This document shows, piece after piece, positions 1-7,987 of a DNA stretch of 20,630 bases. Made by a program: the position numbers and the translations under genes. Each line of letters starts with the position of its first letter. The stretch's first letter is position 1. The stretch comes from Caryophanales bacterium UBA4100. GTDB lineage: Bacteria > Bacillota > Bacilli > Paenibacillales > UBA4045. The notes under the pieces are model-generated. The model searched no databases. It saw nothing but the letters and a program-made list of their open reading frames with translations, and had not been told where the DNA came from. The DNA is taken from the NCBI GenBank assembly GCA_002383285.1, contig DFXU01000044.1:1-20630 (forward strand), read 5' to 3'.

Positions 1-49
1 CACTAAATTCACCACACTGGGCACTTAAGTAACCAAGCTATTATAGATT

Positions 50-240
50 AGCGCTACAACTTGCGCTACTATGTAGTCGAACAGGCTAAATCATGCTTAT
101 ATCGAAGGGATTCGTCCTATAGCGCTAGTTTCAGCGCTGTAACGAATCCCAATAGGAGCTCTTACGCAGATACTAGCGCTTATCACTCCAAAAGTTACTT
201 TTCAACAATATATGATACATTTACATGACACTATAGCGCT
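50..240. repeat. Cluster of AGCGCT palindromes with a long hairpin
   Basis: This fills most of the gene-free stretch before helD (1-316), where I see no coding region. AGCGCT occurs at 50, 121, 133, 175 and 235, several times within TAGCGCTA, and a related TGCGCTA lies at 62. The copies at 121 and 133 sit inside a larger inverted repeat, with GGGATTCGT at 107-115 and ACGAATCCC at 142-150. The whole 107-150 segment could therefore fold into a hairpin with two paired blocks. A smaller hairpin, GACAG/CTGTC, lies at 278-291. There is no T-tract, so a simple terminator is unlikely. It could be a protein-binding cluster or an intergenic structured repeat. The function is unknown. Confidence 0.5.
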
Positions 241-305
241 AATAGTCGCGTTACACCTTATGTGTATAGGCTTATGAGACAGAAGTCTGTCATAATCATC
301 ACTAT

Positions 306-340
306 AACAACCCGCCCTAATGAACTCGGAGCGGGTTGTT
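306..340 (-). terminator. Hairpin at the end of helD
   Basis: AACAACCCGC (306-315) and GCGGGTTGTT (331-340) form a perfect 10-bp GC-rich stem with a 15-base loop. Read on the minus strand it lies at the 3' end of helD, and its first arm contains the last sense codons. The tail after the stem is only weakly T-rich, so termination strength is uncertain. Confidence 0.55.
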
Positions 341-2689
341 CGTGTATGTGTCTATAGCAGCGGTAGATATGAATGGACTGGGCGTTCCAAGAACGAATAG
401 ATCGAGTCGGTGCATTGCACGCGTGCAGACAGTGTAGAATAGTCTGCGCTCACTCTCGCGGTTATAGCTATCCTCCGAGGCGTTATAAACAATAACCGCA
501 TCAAATTCGATTCCCTTCGCCAGATAGGAGGGAATCACCGATACCCCGTCATCGAAATCGGTCGATTGCTTGGACATAAGCTGAATGCCTTCAACAGCTT
601 GGAGCGCTGTGAATGCAATCTTACATTCATCGATTGACTTTCCAATAACGGCTATAGTCCGATAACCGTCAGCTTTCAGCTCAGCAATCCGATGGATGAT
701 CGATTGGTGCAATGTTGCCGGGTCGTCAACATATGTAACCGATGGTTTCTCGCCCCCGCGTTCGAATGGAATGATTGCCTCTCCACCTGCAATGAGTCCG
801 CGAGCGAATTCAATAATCGGCTTGGTGGACCGATAGCTGCGTGTTAAGATGATCGTCTCGGTCAACTCAGCGCCATACAGATTAGGCAATATATCAAATC
901 CATTACGCTCAGCGGAGTGAGCATAGATCGCTTGATTAAAATCACCGAGCACGGTCATCTGTGCCCGTGGAAACAACCGTTTCAAGAATTCAAACTGGAA
1001 AGGAGAGTAATCCTGAGCTTCATCCACGAACACATGCCGAATCGAGGTGTTCGTTTGAAAGCCTTCAATTAATTCCTTCAGCAGCAAGTAAGGTGTCGCA
1101 TCCTCGTAAGCTAATTCCTTGCGATTTAGCTTCTCCACGGTTTGATTGCAAACTTCTTCCCACAGCTCAGGCTGCTCTATACGATTCCCAAGAAGCGTGA
1201 GTAAAGTTGCGGGTTGACTGAATAGTCGCTTATAGATCTCAACCATATTAATAAATCGAAGAGCACGAACCATATTCCGCAATGGCTTCATATGCTTTCG
1301 AATGACCGTTCGACTGAGGAGAACATTCTCACGCTCGAAATCGTTGAAGGTGTTCTCAGAGAATGCTTGTTTGCCGCTTAAGAGCTCATAGGCGTTCTGA
1401 TAATCCTCTGCGCTCAACGATTGAATCTCATCTTGCACCCAGGACTTTGTTCGTTCCTGACGTTCCAATGCGTTAAGCTGTTCCATTACCCACTCGGCTA
1501 GAAGGGCAATTCGATTGTGGAAGCGGATGGAAGAATCATAGGAGTAGAACCGTTCTGTGAGACTCTGAGCAGTTATGACTACTTGTCCCCGAAATCGCAT
1601 CCCGCGGAAAATCATACCCGTTGACTCTAACGATTGCATATATAGCTTAATACCTTCGAAGAATTCATAGGAAGCCTTGAAACGAATACCAGCTAATCTA
1701 GCCTGATAATCCGTGTCTGTATGATCCCTTTCACCAGTTCCTGATAGTACATATTCCAATTGTGAATAAGGGTCCTCAACATCGAATGTACGACCGAGGC
1801 GACGTTCCAGATATTCTTGGAATGTTGTCTGGAGCATATTCTCTTCACCAAGCTCGGGCAGGACACTTGACACATAGCTGTTAAACATCGAATTTGGAGA
1901 GAAGAGCACAATTTGATCTGCTCGTAACGTGTCCCGATGTTTATATAATAAATAAGCAACTCGCTGTAAGGCTGCAGAGGTTTTACCACTTCCAGCCGCA
2001 CCCTGAACGACGAGCAGTCGATGACCATCATGTCGGATAATCCGGTTCTGCTCCTGTTGTATTGTTGCAACGATGCTCTTCATGTGTAAGTCCTTACTAA
2101 GGCCTAGTACCTGCTGCAATAAATCATCACCAATCGTAATGCTCGTATCAAACATCGTCTCGATAACACCATGCCGAATAAGATATTGGCGCTTCTGATG
2201 TATCGTTCCTTCAATCGTACCTCCGGGTGTTTCATATTGTGCTGTACCGGGAGGATAATCATAATAGAGACTTGATACAGGCGCCCGCCAATCATAGATG
2301 AGGAAGTCATTACCGCTATCGTCCATGAGGGACGCTAGACCGATATAGATGGACTCTGGGCTTGATGTATGATCCTCTGAGAAGTCGATTCGGCCGAAGT
2401 AGCAGGAATCCTGTAGCTTCCTGAGGATAGTCAATTGCTGGAATCCATGACGATGACTGCGTTCTCGTTGGGAGAGCATCTCTGCCTGCTGCTTCATACT
2501 TGCGAAGGTTTCTGTAATATCATCGGGATGCTCATCGTTCACCGTGACGTCGTCCCAGAAGTGCTTGCGGATATCTACAACATCCTCCTTGAGCAATCCC
2601 ACTTCGTGCTCCACTACTGCTATATGCTTGCGTACGAGCTGGACGACGAAGTCCACGCGTTCTTGTTCATGATTGAGTTCAGTATTCAT
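317..2689 (-). CDS. helD: HelD-type superfamily 1 helicase-like ATPase
   Basis: A 790-residue protein of the UvrD/HelD superfamily. HelD of Bacillus (about 770 residues) binds RNA polymerase and recycles stalled complexes using ATP; the same role is inferred here. The N-terminus (about residues 1-90) is charged and coiled-coil-like, as expected for the arm that enters the polymerase channel. Walker A is GAAGSGKT near residue 229, followed by ALQRVAYLLY. Walker B/motif II is VFVDEAQD near residue 553, followed by QAIY and the SYRST motif, and the C-terminus keeps motif-VI-like residues (LFYTVCTRAMHRL). The ATG is preceded on the minus strand by AAGGGGAG at good spacing. The gene stands alone, divergent from the MoxR operon. 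Length and motif order look intact. Confidence 0.9.
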   Translation of the reverse strand: MNTELNHEQERVDFVVQLVRKHIAVVEHEVGLLKEDVVDIRKHFWDDVTVNDEHPDDITETFASMKQQAEMLSQRERSHRHGFQQLTILRKLQDSCYFGRIDFSEDHTSSPESIYIGLASLMDDSGNDFLIYDWRAPVSSLYYDYPPGTAQYETPGGTIEGTIHQKRQYLIRHGVIETMFDTSITIGDDLLQQVLGLSKDLHMKSIVATIQQEQNRIIRHDGHRLLVVQGAAGSGKTSAALQRVAYLLYKHRDTLRADQIVLFSPNSMFNSYVSSVLPELGEENMLQTTFQEYLERRLGRTFDVEDPYSQLEYVLSGTGERDHTDTDYQARLAGIRFKASYEFFEGIKLYMQSLESTGMIFRGMRFRGQVVITAQSLTERFYSYDSSIRFHNRIALLAEWVMEQLNALERQERTKSWVQDEIQSLSAEDYQNAYELLSGKQAFSENTFNDFERENVLLSRTVIRKHMKPLRNMVRALRFINMVEIYKRLFSQPATLLTLLGNRIEQPELWEEVCNQTVEKLNRKELAYEDATPYLLLKELIEGFQTNTSIRHVFVDEAQDYSPFQFEFLKRLFPRAQMTVLGDFNQAIYAHSAERNGFDILPNLYGAELTETIILTRSYRSTKPIIEFARGLIAGGEAIIPFERGGEKPSVTYVDDPATLHQSIIHRIAELKADGYRTIAVIGKSIDECKIAFTALQAVEGIQLMSKQSTDFDDGVSVIPSYLAKGIEFDAVIVYNASEDSYNRESERRLFYTVCTRAMHRLDLFVLGTPSPFISTAAIDTYTNNPLRVH

Positions 2690-2800
2690 ATAGGTACTCC
2701 CCTTAATGTCATAATGATCTTATACGGGCATCTAGAATTATAGATTACACGGTATATTATATTGTAGCATAAGAACAATGCTCTAGCAGACAATGTAAGG

Positions 2801-2830
2801 TTTTCAATAGGCTAGGTTTTCAGATAGAAT
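2801..2830 (+). promoter_or_regulatory. Possible sigma-A promoter of the MoxR operon
   Basis: TTTTCA (2801-2806) and TAGAAT (2825-2830) are separated by 18 bases, with 4/6 and 5/6 matches to the vegetative consensus. The putative start of transcription would be about 35 bases before the MoxR ATG. The rest of the helD-moxR gap (2690-2800) is AT-rich and presumably holds the divergent helD promoter, which I could not place with confidence. Confidence 0.35.
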
Positions 2831-2873
2831 AGTAATAGCTTGGAAAATTGAGAAGCTGGAAGGAAGCGGACAA

Positions 2874-3836
2874 ATGGAGTACGTAGCTGTTAGAGAGATA
2901 GTAGATCGTATCCGAATGAATATAGGTCAAGTTATTATTGGGAAGGAATTAGTTGTCAATCAGATGTTAACAGCTCTCATTGCCTCAGGGCATGTATTAT
3001 TAGAGGATGTTCCAGGAACCGGTAAGACAATGCTAGCTAAAGCGCTTGCGAAATCAATGGATTGTTCGTTCCAACGTATACAATTCACCCCGGATTTACT
3101 CCCTTCGGATATGAGTGGTATCAATTTCTATAATCAGAAAATGGGGGAATTTGAATTCAGACCAGGCCCATTGTTCGCGAATATTGTACTCGCCGACGAG
3201 ATTAATCGTGCAACACCCAGAACTCAATCAAGTCTATTAGAATGTATGGAGGAGCGACAGATCAGTATCGATGGAACGACTCACCAGCTTGAGCGGCCCT
3301 TCATGGTTATGGCTACACAGAATCCGATTGATAATCAAGGCACATTCCCACTGCCAGAAGCGCAATTGGACCGATTCATGATGAAGATTAAGATGGGCTA
3401 TCCGAGTGCTGAAGAGGGACTTGGAATCTTACAGCGATTTCAATTAAATAATCCAATGGACATACTAAATCCTGTCGTACAACGGCAAGAGATTATCGAT
3501 GCTCAGAAAGCGGTTAGCCGCGTGAAGATCAGTGAGGATTTATTACGTTACATTGTTATGATTGCGGAAGCATCTAGAATACATCCTGAGATTGCACTCG
3601 GTATTAGTCCGCGTGGAACACAAGCCTTACTCAAAGCAGCTCAGGTATGGGCAGTAATTCATGATCGTGAGTATGTTCTACCAGATGATATTAAAGCGGT
3701 TGCAGAGCCGGTGCTTGCCCATCGTTTACTTCTGAAGAATAAGTACAACGCTCATACAAGCGAAGCTGAACAGCTTATAGCGCGCATATTGAATATGATT
3801 ACTGTACCTACCGAACAGGAAATTGGGATGGTGTAG
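2874..3836 (+). CDS. MoxR-family AAA+ ATPase
   Basis: A 320-residue cytoplasmic AAA+ ATPase of the MoxR family, which act as chaperone-like ATPases usually partnered with DUF58 or VWA proteins. Walker A is VPGTGKTM at about residues 46-53. Walker B is VLADEINRA near residue 106. Sensor 1 lies in MATQNP, and the conserved FPLPEAQLDRFMM segment follows. The C-terminal lid contains ISPRGTQALLKAAQ. A GGAAGGAAG ribosome binding site lies 8-10 bases before the ATG. It is first in a tight three-gene operon with the DUF58 and DUF4129 proteins, a common Firmicute arrangement. The substrate is unknown. Confidence 0.9.
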   Translation: MEYVAVREIVDRIRMNIGQVIIGKELVVNQMLTALIASGHVLLEDVPGTGKTMLAKALAKSMDCSFQRIQFTPDLLPSDMSGINFYNQKMGEFEFRPGPLFANIVLADEINRATPRTQSSLLECMEERQISIDGTTHQLERPFMVMATQNPIDNQGTFPLPEAQLDRFMMKIKMGYPSAEEGLGILQRFQLNNPMDILNPVVQRQEIIDAQKAVSRVKISEDLLRYIVMIAEASRIHPEIALGISPRGTQALLKAAQVWAVIHDREYVLPDDIKAVAEPVLAHRLLLKNKYNAHTSEAEQLIARILNMITVPTEQEIGMV

Positions 3837-3843
3837 CAGATAT

Positions 3844-4950
3844 ATGGGAATTACATGGGTCATCCTCATATGCATGGTAATTGTTTTTATTCAGAGCTTT
3901 ATTCTAGGTGGTTTCTCCCTGTCTCGTGTGAGCTATACACGTGAATTTAATAAATCAACCTGCTATGTCGGTGATACGGTAGAAATCGTTGAGGTAATTA
4001 CGAATGCGAAGCCGCTACCGGTCATTTGGTTACGTATGGAATCAACGATCGATGCAAGTCTGCAGTTCCATGCCGTAACAGGCATAGATATTCATCAAGG
4101 TGAGCGCTCTCAGCACCACAAAAGCCTCTTCACGTTATTCCCCTACCGACGTATTCGCCGGAGACATGAGGTGCGTTGTGTGAAGCGGGGAATATATCGG
4201 ATGGATTCCGTGGTCATGACGGCTGGTGACTTATTAGGAATTAATACCCGTTCTCGCAAAATAAACCTGAAAGCCAATCTCGTAGTCTATCCTTCTATCG
4301 TACCTATGCAGGAGGTGCCTCTTCCCTCACACAATTGGCAGGGTGATATCTCAGTCCGCCGTTGGATCGTTGATGACCCCTTCATTATCTCCGGCGTTAG
4401 ACAATATCGCTATGGAGATGGGATGAATCAGATAAGCTGGAAAGCAACTGCTCGCACGGGTCAGCTTCAAGTATACCAACGAGATTATACAGCTGACCAT
4501 CGATTAGTTGTTCTGTTAAATGTTGAGGTTGCCGAATCGATGTGGGACATTGTAACCGATGAGGCTCTGATCGAGAAGGGTATCGCTTATGCTGCGACGA
4601 TCATTATGAATGCTATATCGCAGGGCATGACGGCAGGCTTCGGTCATAATGCGCATTACCTCGAACGAACTGCAGACACGTTTAGAATTCCTTCACATGG
4701 AGGGAATGAGCACTTGCTTAGCATTCTAGATGCAATGTCACGCATTCAGATGAAGCGGAAGATCGCCTTCGATTCAATGCTAGAGGAGGAGCTTGCGGAT
4801 AACTCGGAGAAGAATGATTATATGATCATATCTGCACATATGACGCCAATTATAACCAATCGCATTGAACAGTTAAGGGCGAAAGGTCATAGTGTGCAAT
4901 TTCTTTCCTTAGAGAAGGAAAGTCTCGTGAGAGAGGAGTCTGCCATATGA
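3844..4950 (+). CDS. DUF58 domain membrane-anchored protein
   Basis: A protein of about 368 residues with an N-terminal hydrophobic segment (residues 3-22), an immunoglobulin-like middle part (YVGDTVEIVEVITN), and a DUF58 core containing SGVRQYRYGDGMNQISWKATAR near residue 190. DUF58 proteins are partners of MoxR ATPases. I chose the ATG at 3844. A TTG at 3823 in the same frame would add seven residues and overlap the MoxR gene by 14 bases, but its AGGA lies only two bases upstream. The ribosome binding site for 3844 is also weak, so translational coupling to MoxR is likely. It overlaps the next gene by 4 bases (ATGA). Confidence 0.8.
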   Translation: MGITWVILICMVIVFIQSFILGGFSLSRVSYTREFNKSTCYVGDTVEIVEVITNAKPLPVIWLRMESTIDASLQFHAVTGIDIHQGERSQHHKSLFTLFPYRRIRRRHEVRCVKRGIYRMDSVVMTAGDLLGINTRSRKINLKANLVVYPSIVPMQEVPLPSHNWQGDISVRRWIVDDPFIISGVRQYRYGDGMNQISWKATARTGQLQVYQRDYTADHRLVVLLNVEVAESMWDIVTDEALIEKGIAYAATIIMNAISQGMTAGFGHNAHYLERTADTFRIPSHGGNEHLLSILDAMSRIQMKRKIAFDSMLEEELADNSEKNDYMIISAHMTPIITNRIEQLRAKGHSVQFLSLEKESLVREESAI

Positions 4951-6191
4951 TGAAGAATGCCTGGGCTTCTGCTGCGATGCAGGCCTGTCACGAGATATTG
5001 TACTATTTTCCAATTATACTGCTATTCAATCATTTCTTAGGTCTAGCTAATCTCTTCATGGCAGCAGTGGTCGTCCTCCTCTGTTACATGTTAGGATTTA
5101 CGATTGGTAGGTACGCTTTAGTTAGATATCTAGAATGGTTATTATGTTTAGCTATCGGAATCCTCGTTTCTATCACTTTGTTTGGATTAGGTGTGGGAGG
5201 CATTGTATTCACTATTCTGACCACGATTGCGGTAGTTAGAGGTTATCGCTTCCGTTATCAGCCATGGGAGGTCCTATTCTCACCGGGCGCCTATATAAGC
5301 AGTATTAGTATATATTTTGTAACACCTATGATCTTTATGTTCTTCCCTGAATTAAAGGTATACTCTACATCCTTGTATTGGGCGGGTCTGTATTGTATTG
5401 TCCATGCTCTCTTTACGTTTAATTTCAAGCAGGTGGAGATGGCTTCTCAGAATAGGCAAGGGGGTCAATCTACCGCATTGAATGTACGTAGAGCGAATCG
5501 AATTGGTGTTGGAGTGATTGTGATTATTCTGTTCATCATCATTCACATCGAGCGTTTACTACTAATAGCGAAAGCCTTCATATACCGGATCATGGAATGG
5601 TTAAGTGAATTCTTCTCCAAACCACAAACCGAAGAGCCTCTCAAGCCAGAAGAGCCTCCCGCGAACCCAGGTGGGATGAGCATGGAAGAGCCTCATGAGA
5701 AATCCGCACTAGCTGAGATATTCGATATGATCATCTACTATGCAGCATATATAGTTGTATTCTTAGTAGCAATAGCCCTCTTATACTTTATCATTGTAAA
5801 GTTACTCCTACCGCTGTTCTCGCGGCTAGTCTCGACAGCCAGGTTGACGAGAGAATTACAGGTTGGTTATTCGGATGAAGAAGAGAAGATAGAGGCTCCC
5901 CAGATAGGCAAATGGATACGGGGATTGATTCAACGGGGCCATGATCGACCAGAGCCTCGGGACAATAGTGAGCGTGTGCGATACTTGTATAGTGATACGG
6001 TGCAAACTGCAATTAAGAGAGGCTATGACTTTAAGCAAAGTTATACCCCGTTAGAGATCGAACAGAATTGGCAAGCGCTGAAGTCGAAGCACCGACTGCC
6101 GTCCCAATTAATAGCTTTGTATAATAAAGCGCGCTACGGTGAGATTCAGATTACGGACCAGGAGGTCGGGAAGCTTAAGGATACGCAATGA
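4947..6191 (+). CDS. Polytopic membrane protein with C-terminal DUF4129-like domain
   Basis: A 414-residue membrane protein. About six hydrophobic segments fill residues 15-160. A further one follows near 185-205 (VGVIVIILFIIIHI), then a Pro/Glu-rich linker (EEPLKPEEPPANPGG), and then a transmembrane helix near 255-280. The cytoplasmic C-terminus (from about 330: RVRYLYSDTVQTAIKRGYDF...) resembles DUF4129, the tail found on transglutaminase-like proteins. The papain-like transglutaminase domain that often sits between the membrane part and DUF4129 is absent, so this is the catalytically empty form. The start overlaps the DUF58 stop and is preceded by AGAGGAG. It is the third gene of the MoxR operon and its function is unknown. 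Confidence 0.75.
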   Translation: MMKNAWASAAMQACHEILYYFPIILLFNHFLGLANLFMAAVVVLLCYMLGFTIGRYALVRYLEWLLCLAIGILVSITLFGLGVGGIVFTILTTIAVVRGYRFRYQPWEVLFSPGAYISSISIYFVTPMIFMFFPELKVYSTSLYWAGLYCIVHALFTFNFKQVEMASQNRQGGQSTALNVRRANRIGVGVIVIILFIIIHIERLLLIAKAFIYRIMEWLSEFFSKPQTEEPLKPEEPPANPGGMSMEEPHEKSALAEIFDMIIYYAAYIVVFLVAIALLYFIIVKLLLPLFSRLVSTARLTRELQVGYSDEEEKIEAPQIGKWIRGLIQRGHDRPEPRDNSERVRYLYSDTVQTAIKRGYDFKQSYTPLEIEQNWQALKSKHRLPSQLIALYNKARYGEIQITDQEVGKLKDTQ

Positions 6192-6220
6192 AATATGGAC
6201 AATAGGTTACAGGCGTCCAT

Positions 6221-6248
6221 ACCAACCTGGCATTAGTGGCATACATTG
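6221..6248 (+). promoter_or_regulatory. Sigma-K-like promoter of the YjcZ-like gene
   Basis: AC (6221-6222), a 17-base spacer, and CATACATTG (6240-6248). The sigma-K consensus is AC, 16-17 bases, then CATANNNTA, so only the last base differs. Transcription would start about 15-20 bases before the ribosome binding site. This fits mother-cell expression of a sporulation peptide. Confidence 0.45.
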
Positions 6249-6277
6249 TGATTAGGTTCAGGAAGGGAGGTCATTGC

Positions 6278-6388
6278 ATGGGCTATTGTGCTGGTGCGGG
6301 CGTTGGAGCAGGTGTATTCACATCGACTGGTGTAATCTTGGTGCTATTCATCCTTCTTGTAATTATTAGTCGCACAGTATTTGTCTAA
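6278..6388 (+). CDS. YjcZ-like small sporulation membrane peptide
   Basis: A 36-residue peptide. It starts MGYCAGAGVGAGVFTSTG and continues into one hydrophobic helix (VILVLFILLVII) ending SRTVFV. The Gly-rich start, the phenylalanine and the VLFILLVII helix match the YjcZ/SscA-like family of tiny Bacillales spore proteins. GGAAGGGAGG lies 8 bases before the ATG, an excellent ribosome binding site, and a sigma-K-like promoter lies upstream. It neighbours the gerP-like cluster, supporting a sporulation role. The product is probably membrane-inserted; the molecular function is not known. Confidence 0.75.
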   Translation: MGYCAGAGVGAGVFTSTGVILVLFILLVIISRTVFV

Positions 6389-6393
6389 GTAGT

Positions 6394-6723
6394 TCATTCC
6401 ATCGGTTGGGGATCAGCCGATGGCTCTACATACTCGGAATCTGTATTTAACCATTTCTTGATTTCCTCAGAGTCTGTCAATGCTGACATGCCTATATTTA
6501 GTGTGCCCGACAGCTGCTGTACGGTAAGCTCTTGAATTTTGTAATTTATGTTCTCGATTGTAAAGGGTTTAATCTGATTAATCCTCTCCTTCAGTTGTGA
6601 ATTCTCATTCTCTAGTGCAAGAAGCTTATCCTCCATCTGCTTCATGAACTGTTGTTGGTTATCCCATAATGCCTGGAGATTCCTCTCTATGTGATGGTAA
6701 TATGGGTGAATGGGTTGTTGCAT
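6394..6723 (-). CDS. GerPC-like spore germination protein (short form)
   Basis: A 109-residue protein, about half the length of Bacillus subtilis GerPC (about 205). The N-terminal half is a coiled coil (NQQQFMKQMEDKLLALENEN). The second half carries the GerPC hallmark IENINYKIQELTVQQLSGTLNIGMS. GerP proteins are made in the mother cell and help germinants pass the spore coat. GAGGTGA sits 8 bases before the ATG. It is last in a four-gene minus-strand operon, 20 bases after the GerPB-like gene. The C-terminal extension of longer GerPC proteins is missing. The assignment rests on motif resemblance and context. Confidence 0.7.
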   Translation of the reverse strand: MQQPIHPYYHHIERNLQALWDNQQQFMKQMEDKLLALENENSQLKERINQIKPFTIENINYKIQELTVQQLSGTLNIGMSALTDSEEIKKWLNTDSEYVEPSADPQPME

Positions 6724-6743
6724 AAGCTGTTCACCTCACTTCA

Positions 6744-7004
6744 TCATGGATTAATAATTTGGGCCGGTGGAGCAACTGTAGTTGGCGAGATTGTGGGTGC
6801 TTGCGGAGCAACTGTAGTTGGGGAGACCGTTGGTACTAGTGGCGGCGGTGGTGTTGCAATTATTCCAGTAGTTGGAGTTGAATCATCTCCAGTGGTTTCT
6901 TTAGATACAGCACGATTGTAACAAACAATCGCCTTCCCAATATTCAGAGATCCAATGTTACTGATTGCATTCACTTCAAGCTTCATGATATTAATCGTAA
7001 GCAT
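6744..7004 (-). CDS. GerPB-like spore germination protein with Pro/Thr-rich repeat tail
   Basis: About 86 residues. The N-terminal part (LTINIMKLEVNAISNIGSLNIGKA) resembles GerPB, which has a short beta-rich start followed by a low-complexity tail. The tail is Pro/Thr/Val-rich and contains a duplicated unit, SPTTVAP at two places. It is encoded by two near-identical segments of about 36 bases around 6764-6835. I chose the ATG at 7004, about ten bases after AAAGGTGTG. An ATG at 7031 in the same frame would add nine charged residues unlike the family. It lies in the gerP-like operon between a GerPA/PF-like gene and the GerPC-like gene. Confidence 0.6.
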   Translation of the reverse strand: MLTINIMKLEVNAISNIGSLNIGKAIVCYNRAVSKETTGDDSTPTTGIIATPPPPLVPTVSPTTVAPQAPTISPTTVAPPAQIINP

Positions 7005-7074
7005 CCATATAACACACCTTTCATGCCTCAATGCTCTTAGTCATTGCTGATCAGGGCTTATCAATCAAGAGAAC

Positions 7075-7299
7075 TCATACTTGCTTCTGTGATTGGTCTA
7101 CGATGTCAGGGTCATAGTTAAAATTAATATTATTGTCGTGTGTAGCTGCTGATGCGAATTCATCGCCAGTAATCGTTTGCCCGCCAACTCCCTCAGAATT
7201 TGCAGAATACCCTTTATGAATGGCGCTTCCCATGTTCACACTCCCATTGCCCGACACATTATTAATTCTAATATTAACGATATTATTGCTATGTGGCAT
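7075..7299 (-). CDS. GerPA/GerPF-like spore germination protein (copy 2)
   Basis: A 74-residue protein in which NIRINNVSGNGSVNMGSA and the Gly/Gln/Thr segment VGGQTITGD mark the GerPA/GerPF family (about 70-75 residues). It is small, soluble and probably coat-associated. The ATG at 7299 has a perfect AAGGAGG seven bases upstream. An in-frame ATG at 7338 lies before this site and is rejected. It is a paralogue of the gene just upstream, with the same layout and clear identity in the first 30 residues, indicating a tandem duplication. It is probably co-transcribed from the sigma-K-like promoter at 7604-7631. Confidence 0.8.
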   Translation of the reverse strand: MPHSNNIVNIRINNVSGNGSVNMGSAIHKGYSANSEGVGGQTITGDEFASAATHDNNINFNYDPDIVDQSQKQV

Positions 7300-7353
7300 A
7301 GTCAGCCTCCTTATACTATGATTAATCTCAGATTCCATTGTTAAGTACTTATC

Positions 7354-7578
7354 CTAAACTTGAGATTGGGGTTGATCAATTAGATCAGGGTCATTCGCGA
7401 TATTCTTGTTAAAGTTATGATTAGCTGGGCTAGCGAACAGATCACCAGTAACCGCTTGCCCACCAACTGATTTGGCATTGGCTGAATTCCCTTTTATGAT
7501 GACGTTACCGAAATTAACTGATCCATTACTGGATACATTATTGATCCGGATGTTAAAGATGTTATTGATATGTGGCAT
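7354..7578 (-). CDS. GerPA/GerPF-like spore germination protein (copy 1)
   Basis: A 74-residue protein of the GerPA/GerPF family, with NIRINNVSSNGSVNFGNV and the GGQAVTGDLFASPAN segment. It is the first gene of the minus-strand gerP-like operon and shares length and layout with the next gene. AAGGAATG lies nine bases before the ATG. A sigma-K-like promoter lies 26-53 bases upstream. The family is expressed in the mother cell late in sporulation and affects spore coat permeability to germinants. Whether it is PA or PF cannot be settled from the sequence alone. Confidence 0.8.
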   Translation of the reverse strand: MPHINNIFNIRINNVSSNGSVNFGNVIIKGNSANAKSVGGQAVTGDLFASPANHNFNKNIANDPDLIDQPQSQV

Positions 7579-7603
7579 TCGATCATTCCTTCATCGTTTG
7601 GTT

Positions 7604-7631
7604 TATAGTATGAATTCTGGGCGAGGATAGT
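7604..7631 (-). promoter_or_regulatory. Sigma-K-like promoter of the gerP-like operon
   Basis: On the minus strand, AC (complement of 7630-7631), then 17 bases, then CATACTATA (complement of 7604-7612). This is an exact fit to the sigma-K pattern AC-N16/17-CATANNNTA. gerP operons are known to be sigma-K-dependent in Bacillus, and the next downstream gene is the first GerP-like gene. Confidence 0.65.
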
Positions 7632-7974
7632 GACTAAGATATACATGGAGCCCAATTGTTTAACAAGGATATCGAAACACTCATATGATATGAAACATCA
7701 AACTGAAGGGATGAGGCGATCGATGAATGACCTCGGGCGTTTCATGAATGAGATGAATACAAGCATGCAACAAATGATTCAGACGATGAAACAGATGCAG
7801 GGGCTTTACAATTCATTCTCTAAGCTGTCACCGTTATGGAAGGAGATGTATACCAGTTTCCAAGCTGAGGAGGAACAACCGATCGAGCAGGTTAACCTAT
7901 CTCATACAGCTGGGCGTCGTCATACACGGCATAAGAGAGCTGGAAGATCAAACAAGAAGAGACGTACTTTCTAG
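7630..7974 (+). CDS. Unrecognised Met/Gln-rich coil protein with basic tail
   Basis: Up to 114 residues; I do not recognise the family. The middle (about 20-65) is a predicted amphipathic helix rich in Met, Asn and Gln (MNEMNTSMQQMIQTMKQMQ). The C-terminus is very basic (HTRHKRAGRSNKKRRTF). No signal peptide or membrane segment is seen. The start is uncertain. GTG at 7630 has GAGG only three bases away, ATG at 7645 has no clear site, and ATG at 7723 follows GAAGGG. It is divergent from the gerP-like operon and its 5' end overlaps that operon's promoter. A basic, coil-forming spore-coat or spore-core protein is a guess from context. Confidence 0.5.
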   Translation: MTKIYMEPNCLTRISKHSYDMKHQTEGMRRSMNDLGRFMNEMNTSMQQMIQTMKQMQGLYNSFSKLSPLWKEMYTSFQAEEEQPIEQVNLSHTAGRRHTRHKRAGRSNKKRRTF

Positions 7975-7987
7975 TGCAATATCTTAA

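Noticed and set aside
961..1200. Plus-strand ORF inside helD, and other ORFs opposite or inside clear genes (for example 13574-14381 and 17054-17384)
   Set aside because: They are shadows of well-supported genes and lack ribosome binding sites and family resemblance.
7312..7320. Second exact sigma-K -10 match (CATAGTATA, minus strand) before the second GerPA/PF-like gene
   Set aside because: Transcription would start inside or just at the AAGGAGG ribosome binding site, and no AC lies 16-17 bases upstream. Probably chance in AT-rich DNA.
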